Below, one piece after another: positions 40,030-47,732 of a DNA stretch of 47,732 bases. The position numbers were made by a program, and so were the translations under genes. This DNA is from Sphingomonadales bacterium. Its GTDB lineage: Bacteria; Pseudomonadota; Alphaproteobacteria; Sphingomonadales; Sphingomonadaceae. The stretch is from contig JAGWUH010000030.1 of NCBI GenBank assembly GCA_028868535.1, positions 1 through 47,732 of the forward strand. The letters are read 5' to 3'. The notes under the pieces were generated by a model, which saw only the letters and a list, made by a program, of their open reading frames with translations, searched no databases and was not told the origin of the DNA. How positions within the stretch are numbered: the first letter of the stretch is position 1; every line of letters begins with the position of its first letter.

Positions 40030-42768
40030 CTAGGCCGGGACGGCGGCGAGATCCTCCTCTGCCGCCTCGAGCAGGCGCTTCTCGATCACCTTGAGCCGCG
40101 CCCCGGCGTCGACCTTGCCGCCAAACAGGTCGGTCACGTAGAAGGTATCCACCGCGCGCTCGCCATAAGTGGCGATGTGCGCGGAATGGACGATCAGCCG
40201 CGCCTCGAACATCGCCCGCGCCAAACGGTTGAGCAGGGCCGGCCGGTCGCGCGCGGAAACCTCGATCACGGTGAAGCGGTTCGACGCGGAATTGTCGAAA
40301 TCGACGCGCGGCCGGACCGTGAAGGCATCCATGCGCGGCCGGGCCAGCGGGCGCGCCGCCAGTTGCGGCACCAGCTTGACGCGGTTGGCCAGTGCGTCGG
40401 CGATCGTCGTCTTCAGCCGTTCGAGCTGGCTGGCTTCCTGGAATGGCCGGCCGAGCGGGTCCTGCACGAGGAAGTTGTCGACGGCGATGCCGTTGCGGGC
40501 GGTGTGGATGCGCGCGTCGATGATGTTGCCGCCGGCCAGGTGGATGCCGCCGGCGATGCGGTAGAACAGCCCCGGGTGGTCCGCCGCCAGCACCATCACC
40601 AGCGTCGCGCCGCGATCGGCGTCGTAGGTCGTGGTGATCGTCAGCGGTGCCCCCCGGGCCTCGTCGAGCTGGGTGAGGTTCTTGGCGATTACGTCCTCGG
40701 GTTCGGCGATCCAGTAGGCATCGCCGAACTGGGTGCCATAGCGCGCGACGAGCTCGCCCTGCTGGCCGAGGCGGGCGGCGACCGCCTGCTGCTTGGCGGC
40801 GACGCGCTCGGCCCGGCCGGAATGGGCGTGGCCCAGCCGCATCCGCTCCTCCGCGGCGTTGTACAGCTCATGCAGCAGCTGCCGCTTCCACGAGTTCCAC
40901 ACCCCGGGGCCGACCGCGCGGATGTCGACGATGGTCAGCAGCGACAGCGTGCGCAGCCGCTCCAGCGTCTCGACCGTGGCGACGAAATCGGAGATCGTCT
41001 TCCAGTCGGCCAGGTCGCGCTTGAACGCGGTCGCGCTCATCAGCAGGTGCTGGCGAACCAGCCAGGCGACCAGCGCGGTCTCGTCGGCGTCGAGGCCGAG
41101 GCGCGGGCATAGCTTGGTGGCGATCTCTGCGCCCAGCACCGAATGGTCGCCGCCGCGCCCCTTGGCGATGTCGTGCATCAGCACCGCGCAATAGAGCGCG
41201 CGGCGCGAGGCGATCTTGTGGATGATCTCGGTGGCGAGCGGGTGATCGGCGGCGAGCTCGCCCTTCTCGATCCGCGCCAGCAGCCCGATCGCGCGGATCG
41301 TGTGCTCGTCCACCGTGTAGTGGTGATACATGTCGAACTGCATCTGCGCGTTGACGCGGCCAAACTCGGGGATGAAGCGCCCGAACACGCCGGCCTCGTT
41401 GAGCCAGCGCAGCACCGTCTCGGGATCGCGGCGGCTGGTCAGCAGGTCGAGGAACAGCGCGTTGGCGCGGGGATCGCGGCGCAGGCCGTCGGCCAGCTTG
41501 GCGTCGCGGGTGATCTGCCGCATCGTCTCGGGGTGGATCTCCATGCCCTCGGCGTCGGCGATCGCGAAGATCTCGATCAGCCGCACCGGCTCCGCCGTGA
41601 ACCAGTCGTCCGACGGGGCGGCGATGCGGCCGTGGCTGACCTCGTAGCCCTTGACCTTGCGCGGGCGGCGCAGGCTGGCGAGCAGGCCCTTGCGCTTGCG
41701 GTCCGACTGTTCCTCAAGGCTGGCGAGGAACACTCCGGTCAGGCTGCCGACCTGCTTCGCCTGGAGGAAGAAGTACTGCATGAACCGCTCTACCGCGCGC
41801 TTGCCCGGCCGGTCGGCGAAGTCCATCCGCTCCGCCACCGCGCGTTGCAGGTCGAAGGTCAGCCGGTCCTCGGCGCGGTTGGTCAGGAAATGCAGGTGGC
41901 AGCGCACCGCCCACAGGAAGTTCTCGGCGCGGCGGAAGGCGCGGTATTCCTCCTGCGTCAGCAGGCCGACATCGACCAGCTCGGCCGGGCTGCGCACCTT
42001 GTGCAGGTACTTGCCGATCCAGTAGAGCGTGTGCAGGTCGCGCAGCCCGCCCTTGCCTTCCTTGACGTTGGGCTCGACGACGTAGCGGCTGTCGCCCAGC
42101 CGCTTGTGACGCTCGTTGCGCTCTCCGAGCTTTTCCGAGACGAACTGGCGCTCGGTTCCGGAGACGACTTCGGCGAAGAAGCGGCGCTGCGCCTCGTCGA
42201 ACAGCGCCTGGTCGCCCCAGACGTAGCGGCCTTCGAGCATCGCCGTGCGGATCGTCAGGTCGCTGCGGCTCATCCGCACCATGTCGTCGAGCGAGCGGCT
42301 CGAGTGACCGACCTTCAGCGCGAGGTCCCAGAGGAAATAAAGCATCGCCTCGATCACCTGCTCGCACCAGGCGGTCTGCTTGATCGGGGTGATGAAGGCG
42401 ATGTCGACGTCCGAATGCGGCGCCATCTCGCCGCGGCCATAGCCGCCGACGGCCATGATCGTCAGCCGTTCGCCGGTCGAGCGGTTCGAGGCGCGGTAGA
42501 CGTCGTGGGTGACGTGGTCGTGGATCAGCCGGATCAGCTGGTCGACGAGGAACGCCTGCGCCTGCGCGCAATCGTAGCCGGCGGAGGGCTTCTCGGTCAG
42601 CCGCCGCTCGATCTCGGTGCGGCCGGCGGCGAGCGCGCCGCGCAACAGCTCGACCACGTCCTGGCGCGCCTTGGCTGCGCCTTTCGCGGCGACGGCCTGC
42701 TGGATCGACTCGGTGAGCGCGCGGCGATCGATCACGGCGCGCTGGTTGGGAATGCGGATGACCGTCAT
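40030..42768 (-). CDS. glnD: [Protein-PII] uridylyltransferase / uridylyl-removing enzyme
   Basis: A 912-residue sensor of nitrogen status. Nucleotidyltransferase domain has GGYGRGEMAPHSDVDIAFI (residues 108-126). The HD domain is visible as VLMHDIAKGRGGDHS near residue 530. Two ACT domains form the C-terminus (VMVLAADHPGLFYRIAGG; VIEVSARDRPALLNRLAR). It adds UMP to PII when nitrogen is scarce and removes it when glutamine binds. Its ATG overlaps the acyl-CoA ligase stop as ATGA, so the two are coupled. Confidence 0.97.
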   Translation of the reverse strand: MTVIRIPNQRAVIDRRALTESIQQAVAAKGAAKARQDVVELLRGALAAGRTEIERRLTEKPSAGYDCAQAQAFLVDQLIRLIHDHVTHDVYRASNRSTGERLTIMAVGGYGRGEMAPHSDVDIAFITPIKQTAWCEQVIEAMLYFLWDLALKVGHSSRSLDDMVRMSRSDLTIRTAMLEGRYVWGDQALFDEAQRRFFAEVVSGTERQFVSEKLGERNERHKRLGDSRYVVEPNVKEGKGGLRDLHTLYWIGKYLHKVRSPAELVDVGLLTQEEYRAFRRAENFLWAVRCHLHFLTNRAEDRLTFDLQRAVAERMDFADRPGKRAVERFMQYFFLQAKQVGSLTGVFLASLEEQSDRKRKGLLASLRRPRKVKGYEVSHGRIAAPSDDWFTAEPVRLIEIFAIADAEGMEIHPETMRQITRDAKLADGLRRDPRANALFLDLLTSRRDPETVLRWLNEAGVFGRFIPEFGRVNAQMQFDMYHHYTVDEHTIRAIGLLARIEKGELAADHPLATEIIHKIASRRALYCAVLMHDIAKGRGGDHSVLGAEIATKLCPRLGLDADETALVAWLVRQHLLMSATAFKRDLADWKTISDFVATVETLERLRTLSLLTIVDIRAVGPGVWNSWKRQLLHELYNAAEERMRLGHAHSGRAERVAAKQQAVAARLGQQGELVARYGTQFGDAYWIAEPEDVIAKNLTQLDEARGAPLTITTTYDADRGATLVMVLAADHPGLFYRIAGGIHLAGGNIIDARIHTARNGIAVDNFLVQDPLGRPFQEASQLERLKTTIADALANRVKLVPQLAARPLARPRMDAFTVRPRVDFDNSASNRFTVIEVSARDRPALLNRLARAMFEARLIVHSAHIATYGERAVDTFYVTDLFGGKVDAGARLKVIEKRLLEAAEEDLAAVPA

Positions 42769-44441
42769 GGCGTGGGCTTAACCTGATCCTGTGCCGGCGC
42801 AAAGCGTGCTTTCAGGCTACGCTTGTCGATCTTTCCGGTGCCGGTGCGCGGCAGCGGCGCGTCGCATTCGTGGAACGCGGTGGGCTGCTTGAACGCCGCC
42901 AGTCGCGGCGCCAGGAATGTGCGCAACATGGCCGCGTCGAGCGTCGCGCCCGGCCGCCGCCGCCAGGCCGCGACCGGAACCTCGCCATAGCGCGCGTCAG
43001 GCACGCCGAACACGGCGGCCTCGGCGACGTCGGGATGGGAGTGGAGCGCGTGCTCGACCTCGAGGCAGGCGATGTTCTCGCCGCCGCGGATGACGATGTC
43101 CTTGGCGCGGTCAACGATCGTCAGGTAGCCGTCCGCATCGAGGAAGCCGAGATCGCCGGTGCGCAGGTAGCCGTCGGGGGTGAACAGCGCGGCGGTGGCG
43201 GCGGGATCGCGCCAGTAGCCGCCGACGTTGCAGACCGAGCGCAGCGCGATCTCGCCGGTTTCGCCGGGCGGCAGCCGCTGCCCCGCTTCGTCCAAGATCG
43301 CGCAGTCCACCAGCGGGCGGTTGGGCACCCCGGTGCTCGCGGGGCGGGCGAGGTAGTTCTCGTTGCAGGCGCCGCAGCCGCTGGCGTTGGTCTCGGTCAG
43401 GCCGTAGCCCGAGAGCGGAAAGGCATGCGGCAGCGCCGCGCGCAGCTCGGCGACGTGCGCGGGCGGGCGCGCGGCGCCGCCGGCGGAGAAGTGGACGCAC
43501 GACGACAGGTCGTGGCGGTCGCGGTCGGGGTGCAGGGCGATCTCGCGACTCATCTGCGGCACGCCGAGGAAGTAGGTGACGCGCTCGGCCGCGATCAGGC
43601 GCATCGCCTCGGCGGCGTCCCAGCGCGGCATCATCACCAGCTTGCGGCCGATCACCAGGCTGAACAGCAGCAGCGCCACCTCGCCGGTGACGTGGAACAG
43701 CGGCACGCTGGCGAGCGTGGCGGGCTGGCCCTGCATCGGCGTGCCGGCGCGCGCCGCCAGTTCGCGGAACATCAGCGCTTGCCCGGCGAAGTTGAGCGCG
43801 GCATGGACCTTGGCGCGGTGATCGGACCAGGCGGCGCGTGGTTCCCCGGTCGAGCCCGAGGTGAACACCAGCGTCGCGAGATCATCAGGGCCGAGTTCGG
43901 GCAGTGCCGCATCGCCGCCGCCCGCCAGCACCGGACCTTCGTGCGCGAACGCGAGTACCGGGCAAGGCGCGCCGGCCAGCCGTGCGGCGCGTTCGGCATC
44001 GGCGAGCACCAGCCGGCATTCGGCGAGCGCGACCGCCTGTGCCAGCTCCGGCGCGGTCCACCAGGCGTTGAGCAGGGTCGCACAGCCACCGGCGAGCAGC
44101 ACCGCGAAATAGAGCACCGCCCAGTTCGCCGAGTTGCGCGCGGCGATGCCGACGCGATCGCCGGGGCGGATGCCGTGATCGACGATGAGCACGGCGGCGG
44201 CGCGGCGGGCGCGGGCGTGGACTTCGGCGAAGCCCAGCCGGGTTTCGCCGTCGACCAGGAACGGCAATTCGCCATGTTCGGCGGCGGCATGCGCGAGCAG
44301 GTGGGCGATGCTCGGCGGGGCGTGGCGGAGCGCCGGGATGGTCGTGCCGAAGCGCGCCAGCGGCACCGTCTCCAGCGGACCGCCGGGCGCGGTCAGCGCA
44401 TCGAGAATCGCCGCGATGTCACGATCTTGCGGGCCGGGCAT
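42765..44441 (-). CDS. AMP-binding acyl-CoA synthetase / fatty acid-CoA ligase
   Basis: A 558-residue ANL-family enzyme. The P-loop-like motif is TSGSTGEPRAAWSDH (Arg replaces the usual Lys), the substrate region has GYGLTETNAS, the hinge is YLRTGDLGFLDADGYLTIVDRAKDIVIRGGENI, and the C-terminal catalytic Lys lies in PRTGTGKIDKRSLK. It activates a carboxylate to acyl-CoA through acyl-AMP; chain type is unknown. The ATG at 44441 has GGAGACGCCG upstream and replaces a longer frame. It leads the operon with glnD and is divergent from lgt. Confidence 0.92.
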   Translation of the reverse strand: MPGPQDRDIAAILDALTAPGGPLETVPLARFGTTIPALRHAPPSIAHLLAHAAAEHGELPFLVDGETRLGFAEVHARARRAAAVLIVDHGIRPGDRVGIAARNSANWAVLYFAVLLAGGCATLLNAWWTAPELAQAVALAECRLVLADAERAARLAGAPCPVLAFAHEGPVLAGGGDAALPELGPDDLATLVFTSGSTGEPRAAWSDHRAKVHAALNFAGQALMFRELAARAGTPMQGQPATLASVPLFHVTGEVALLLFSLVIGRKLVMMPRWDAAEAMRLIAAERVTYFLGVPQMSREIALHPDRDRHDLSSCVHFSAGGAARPPAHVAELRAALPHAFPLSGYGLTETNASGCGACNENYLARPASTGVPNRPLVDCAILDEAGQRLPPGETGEIALRSVCNVGGYWRDPAATAALFTPDGYLRTGDLGFLDADGYLTIVDRAKDIVIRGGENIACLEVEHALHSHPDVAEAAVFGVPDARYGEVPVAAWRRRPGATLDAAMLRTFLAPRLAAFKQPTAFHECDAPLPRTGTGKIDKRSLKARFAPAQDQVKPTP

Positions 44442-44546
44442 CGGCGTCTCCGAGGGCGCGCGGTGGCGCGTTGCGGTTGCGCGCGGGGCGTGGCACAAGG
44501 CCGCCGCCGGGCGGGGACTGCGCCCGGCATGTAGGAGGTTGCCCCC

Positions 44547-45452
44547 TTGTTGTCACTATTGGCGGCGGCCAGCGCCGTGCCCCAGCCGCTTCACTGGGCC
44601 GATCTCGGCCTCAAGCGCGGGCTCGACCTCGGCTTCTTCACGCTGCGCTACTATTCGCTGGCCTATCTGGCGGGCATCCTGCTGGCTTACTGGCACACGC
44701 TGAAGATGATCCGCCAGCCCGGCGCGCCGATGGCGCAGCGCCATGCCGACGACCTGTTCTTCTGGTGCACGATGGGGGTGATCCTGGGCGGCCGGCTCGG
44801 CTATGCCGCGTTCTACACCGGCGGCGCCAGCGGCGTGCCGAGCCTGTTCACCCATTTCACTCCGGGTGAGCGGGTGAGCTGGGACCTGCTGCGGCTGTGG
44901 GACGGGGGCATGAGCTTCCACGGCGGGCTGATCGGCGTGCTGGTGGCGATCGCCTGGGTGTCGTGGCGCGGCGGGCTCTCGTTCGTGCGGGTCTGCGACT
45001 ATATCGGCGTCTGCACGCCGTTCGGGCTGTTCTTCGGGCGGCTGGCCAACTTCATCAACGGTGAGCTGTGGGGCCGCGTGGCGGGCTCCGGGGTGCGCTG
45101 GGCGATGGTGTTTCCCGGCGCCGGCGACCTGCCGCGCCACCCCAGCCAGCTTTACGAGGCCGGGCTGGAGGGGCTGGCGATGGGGGTGCTGCTGCTGGTG
45201 CTGTTCTGGAAGACGCGCGCGCGCTGGCGGCCGGGCCTGCTCGCCGGGAGCGGGCTGATGTGGTACGGCTGCTCGCGGTTTTTCATCGAGTATTTCCGCG
45301 AGCCCGACGCGCAGTTGCAGGATTTCGCGGCGCGCACCGGCCTGTCGATGGGGCAGTGGCTGACGGTGCCGATGATCCTGATCGGGCTGGCGCTGGTGCT
45401 GCGTGCGCTGGCCCGGCCCGAGCTGGGGAAGGCCGCGCCGGCCGCCGCATGA
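44547..45452 (+). CDS. lgt: Prolipoprotein diacylglyceryl transferase
   Basis: A 301-residue polytopic enzyme with about seven helices. The Lgt signature [14 protein letters not shown] and the downstream [13 protein letters not shown] and [12 protein letters not shown] are all present. It adds diacylglycerol to the Cys of lipoprotein precursors. It starts with TTG at 44547, eight bases after a perfect AGGAGG, with no better ATG. It ends in an ATGA overlap with the following gene. Confidence 0.96.
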   Translation: MLSLLAAASAVPQPLHWADLGLKRGLDLGFFTLRYYSLAYLAGILLAYWHTLKMIRQPGAPMAQRHADDLFFWCTMGVILGGRLGYAAFYTGGASGVPSLFTHFTPGERVSWDLLRLWDGGMSFHGGLIGVLVAIAWVSWRGGLSFVRVCDYIGVCTPFGLFFGRLANFINGELWGRVAGSGVRWAMVFPGAGDLPRHPSQLYEAGLEGLAMGVLLLVLFWKTRARWRPGLLAGSGLMWYGCSRFFIEYFREPDAQLQDFAARTGLSMGQWLTVPMILIGLALVLRALARPELGKAAPAAA

Positions 45453-46522
45453 GTGCGGATACGCTCGCGGCGCGGTTCCGCCGGCTGATCGCGGCGACCG
45501 GGCCGATCACCGTCCAGCACTTCATGGGCGAGGCGCTCGCGCACTATTATGCGACGCGCGATCCGCTCGGGGTGACAGGGGATTTCGTCACCGCGCCCGA
45601 AGTCAGCCAGATGTTCGGCGAGATGATCGGCGCCTGGCTGGCCGACGTGGCCTCGCGCAGCGGGCATTCGGGGCGCTTGCATTATGTCGAGCTGGGGCCG
45701 GGGCGGGGTACGCTGGCGGCCGATGCGCTGCGGGTGCTGCGGCGGTTCGGGATCGATCCCGAGGTCCACCTGGTCGAGGGATCGCCGGCGCTGCGCGCGG
45801 TGCAGGCACAGCGGCTGGGCGCGGTGCAGTGGCACGACGATCTGGCGAGCGTGCCCGACGATGCGCCGCTGCTGCTGGTCGCCAACGAGTTCCTCGATGC
45901 GCTGCCGGTGCGGCAACTGGTGCGGACGGCGAACGGCTGGCGCGAGCGCATGGTCGCGCTCGACGGCGAGCGGTTCGTCTGCGTCGCCGGGGAGCGGCCG
46001 ATGGACGCGGCGGTGCCGGCAGCGTGGCGCGACGCGGCCGAGGGCGCGATCATCGAGACTTGTCCGGGCGCGGCGGCGGTCATGGCCGAGATCGGCGCGC
46101 GGCTGGCGGCGCAAGGCGGCGCCGCGCTGGTGATCGACTATGGCTATGCGGTCCCCGGGTTCGGATCGAGCCTGCAGGCGGTGCGCGGCCATGCGAAAGT
46201 CGATCCGTTCGTCGCTCCGGGCAGCGCCGACCTGACCGCGCTGGTCGATTTCGCCGCTGCCGCCGAGGCGGCACGCGGCGCCGGCGCGCGGGTGCTGGGG
46301 CTGAGCGACCAGGGCGATTTCCTGCGCGTGCTGGGGATCGCGGCGCGCGCGGCGGCGCTGGCGAAAGCGGCGCCGGATCGTGGCGAGGAGATCGCGGCGG
46401 CGCTCGACCGGCTGACCGGCGCGGAGCAGATGGGCGCGCTGTTCAAGGTGCTGGGCCTTGCGGGACCGGGCTGGCCGGATGGGGCGGGGTTCGTGGGCAT
46501 GGCCCCCGCATCGGCACAATAG
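45449..46522 (+). CDS. SAM-dependent methyltransferase, MidA/NDUFAF7 type (COG1565)
   Basis: A 357-residue protein with [47 protein letters not shown], the known opening of this family, and the cofactor loop [29 protein letters not shown] and [16 protein letters not shown] are other conserved parts. In mitochondria the relative methylates an Arg of complex I; the bacterial target is not certain. It starts at ATG 45449, overlapping lgt by four bases. Confidence 0.92.
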   Translation: MSADTLAARFRRLIAATGPITVQHFMGEALAHYYATRDPLGVTGDFVTAPEVSQMFGEMIGAWLADVASRSGHSGRLHYVELGPGRGTLAADALRVLRRFGIDPEVHLVEGSPALRAVQAQRLGAVQWHDDLASVPDDAPLLLVANEFLDALPVRQLVRTANGWRERMVALDGERFVCVAGERPMDAAVPAAWRDAAEGAIIETCPGAAAVMAEIGARLAAQGGAALVIDYGYAVPGFGSSLQAVRGHAKVDPFVAPGSADLTALVDFAAAAEAARGAGARVLGLSDQGDFLRVLGIAARAAALAKAAPDRGEEIAAALDRLTGAEQMGALFKVLGLAGPGWPDGAGFVGMAPASAQ

Positions 46523-46545
46523 CAGGGGACAGGAACCCCAGCCGC

Positions 46546-46579
46546 TTGACGCTGTTCCGGATGAGAACATAATATGAAC
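46546..46579 (+). promoter_or_regulatory. LexA-controlled imuA promoter
   Basis: The -35 TTGACG (46546-46551) and the -10 TAATAT (46570-46575) are separated by 18 bases. Half-sites with 7-base spacing lie across them: GTTC (46554-46557), GAAC (46565-46568) and GAAC (46576-46579). GAAC-N7-GAAC is the alphaproteobacterial LexA box (GTTC-N7-GTTC read on the other strand). The last half-site ends two bases before the imuA ATG at 46582. Confidence 0.85.
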
Positions 46580-46581
46580 AT

Positions 46582-47352
46582 ATGCACGCCGATTCTCCTC
46601 TCCTGCCCGCTGCCGGGCTGCTGCACACCCGTGCGGAAACCTGCGCGCCGGCCTTCTGGCAAGGCGGCGCGGCCGGGCTGAGGCCGGCGCACCTTCACGA
46701 ATTCCACGCGCGCGAGGCCGGCGATGCGGCGGCGGCGGCGGGGCTGGTCGCGGCGGTGGCGATCGGCGTTTCCGGCCCCACCGTCTGGCTGCGCGCGCGC
46801 CGCGGCGGCAGCGCCGAAGCCACCGCCGGTGCGGTGATCCACGGCGCCGGCTGGGCCGAGCTGGGCGGCGCGCCCGGGCATTGCCTGTTCGTGCTGGCCG
46901 AGGATGCCAAAGCCTTGCTGCGCTCCGGGCTCGACGCGGTGCGCAGCGGCGGCGCCCGCGTGGTCGTGATCGAGGCGCGCGGGCGCATGCCCGAGCTCGA
47001 CCTCACCGCCAGCCGCCGGCTCGCGCTTGCCGCCGGGGACGCGAACGTGCTGCTGCTGGTGCTGCGCAGCGAGGCGGATAGGGCGCCCTCGGCCGCCTGG
47101 ACGCGCTGGGCCGTCGCCAGCGCGCCGTCGCGGCCGCTGGAGGCGAATGCGCCGGGGCTGCCCGCGTTCGACATCGAATTGTTGCGCCACCGCGCCGGCC
47201 CGGCCGGGGCGCGCTGGCGGCTGGAGTGGGACCGTGACCGACGTGAATTCCGTGACCCCGGCGAACCGGCGCTACCTGGCGCTGTGGTTTCCGCACCTTT
47301 CGGCGGAGCGCTTGCGGCGGGAAGCGGCGGACAGCGGCGACGCGTTGCCTGA
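46582..47352 (+). CDS. imuA: SOS mutagenesis protein ImuA (RecA-like)
   Basis: A 256-residue ImuA-like protein. It has the family pattern of a degenerate RecA/SulA-like core (PAHLHEFHAREAGDAAAAAGLVAAVAIG, GPTVWLRARRGG, VLAEDAKALLRSGLDAVRSGGARVVVIEARG) and the common C-terminal block ARWRLEWDRDRREF. With ImuB and DnaE2 it supports damage-induced mutagenesis. Its ATG lies right after a LexA box. The 3' end overlaps imuB by 119 bases in another frame, longer than usual. No ribosome site is seen. Confidence 0.85.
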   Translation: MHADSPLLPAAGLLHTRAETCAPAFWQGGAAGLRPAHLHEFHAREAGDAAAAAGLVAAVAIGVSGPTVWLRARRGGSAEATAGAVIHGAGWAELGGAPGHCLFVLAEDAKALLRSGLDAVRSGGARVVVIEARGRMPELDLTASRRLALAAGDANVLLLVLRSEADRAPSAAWTRWAVASAPSRPLEANAPGLPAFDIELLRHRAGPAGARWRLEWDRDRREFRDPGEPALPGAVVSAPFGGALAAGSGGQRRRVA

Positions 47353-47732
47353 CGCGCCGCTGGCGCTGGTCGCACGGCAGCAGAACGCGATGCGGATCGC
47401 CGCGACCGACGCGGCGGCGCAGGCGCTCGGCCTCGTGCCCGGGCAGGCGCTCGCCGATGCGCGTGCGGCGGTGCCCGATCTGCTCGCGGTCGCGCACGAT
47501 CCGTCCGGCGATGCGCGCTGGCTCGAACGGCTCGGGCGCGAATGCCGGGGCTGGACCCCGGCGGTCGAGCTGGCCCCGCCCGATGCGCTGGTGCTCGACA
47601 TCGCCGGCTGCGACCATCTTGCCGGGGGCGAGGACGGGCTGCGCGCCGCGGTGCTCGACGCGATGGCGGCGCGCGGGATGAACGCGCGGCCCGGCTGCGG
47701 CGGGACGGCGGCGGCGGCGCTGGCGCTGGCGC
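47234..47732 (+). CDS. imuB: DNA polymerase Y-family protein ImuB (partial, cut by window end)
   Basis: The frame read from GTG 47234 gives RRYLALWFPHLSAERL, the usual ImuB opening, then PLALVARQQNAMRIAATDAAAQALG and LVLDIAGCDHLAGGE, as in Y-family little-finger/palm regions that lack full catalytic residues. It stays open to the window end, so only about 166 residues are visible. GGAG lies upstream of the GTG. GTG codons at 47243 and 47252 are also possible starts. It follows imuA with a long overlap. Confidence 0.85.
   Translation, partial: MTDVNSVTPANRRYLALWFPHLSAERLRREAADSGDALPDAPLALVARQQNAMRIAATDAAAQALGLVPGQALADARAAVPDLLAVAHDPSGDARWLERLGRECRGWTPAVELAPPDALVLDIAGCDHLAGGEDGLRAAVLDAMAARGMNARPGCGGTAAAALALA

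Noticed and set aside
1..47732. Mobile elements, CRISPR arrays, tRNA and rRNA genes
   Set aside because: No transposase, integrase, terminal repeats, regularly spaced repeats or cloverleaf sequences were seen in the gene-free stretches.

Overview
The window is about 70% GC, densely coded, and looks like chromosome of an alphaproteobacterium, most probably a sphingomonad (Sphingomonadaceae, Novosphingobium/Sphingomonas type). The reasons are a TonB-dependent receptor beside P450s, SDRs and CoA-pathway enzymes, a short GltX paralogue, a Tim44-like/MltA/Smr gene set, an imuA-imuB cassette with an alphaproteobacterial LexA box, and a SecB-MurJ-TrpS run. This assignment is inferred from gene content and style, not from a marker gene.

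Region 1 (about 179-20108) is an accessory catabolic island. Leftward: SDR, SDR and a SnoaL-like protein (2287 to 179). Rightward: an IclR-type regulator and an aminoglycoside-phosphotransferase-like (APH-like) kinase. Leftward again: CaiB-type CoA-transferase, DUF35 Zn-ribbon/OB protein and thiolase-fold lyase (11937 to 9082), then an amidohydrolase, P450 no. 1, a small membrane protein and a chemoreceptor (8984 to 4479). Then a second APH-like kinase (+), a TonB-dependent receptor (-), and an aldehyde dehydrogenase, P450 no. 2 and MDR-family oxidoreductase operon (+). Together these suggest uptake of a hydrophobic compound, oxidation by P450s, dehydrogenases and ALDH, CoA activation by transfer, and C-C cleavage by a DUF35/thiolase aldolase. 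The substrate cannot be read from the sequence, and no P450 redox partner, acyl-CoA dehydrogenase or ring-cleavage dioxygenase is present.

The most interesting signal is a repeated, apparently undescribed 27-bp promoter box (TGCGA-N7-TTCAC-AATNGCGAAT). It occurs in full or half form at the promoters of six transcription starts in this island. In most cases it lies just after a TTGAC-type -35, a 17-bp spacer and a -10. The IclR-type regulator encoded in the island, whose own promoter has a half version, is the obvious candidate binder.

Region 2 (20195-25866) holds an MBL/beta-CASP nuclease-like protein, a zinc alcohol dehydrogenase, and a divergent three-gene export system (periplasmic adaptor, FtsX-type permease, ATPase).

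Region 3 (25959-47732) is mostly core genome: rlmJ, gltX, nadE, a glycine-zipper peptide, smr, mltA, a Tim44-like gene, secB, murJ, trpS, a porin, a low-molecular-weight phosphatase, a ThiF/MoeB-type E1-like gene, a cupin, a small unknown, glnD, an acyl-CoA ligase, lgt, a MidA-type methyltransferase, and an SOS mutagenesis pair imuA-imuB (imuB cut by the window edge). imuA has a LexA box fused to its promoter, and its predicted transcript may be leaderless. No tRNA, rRNA, CRISPR array, insertion sequence or integrase was found.
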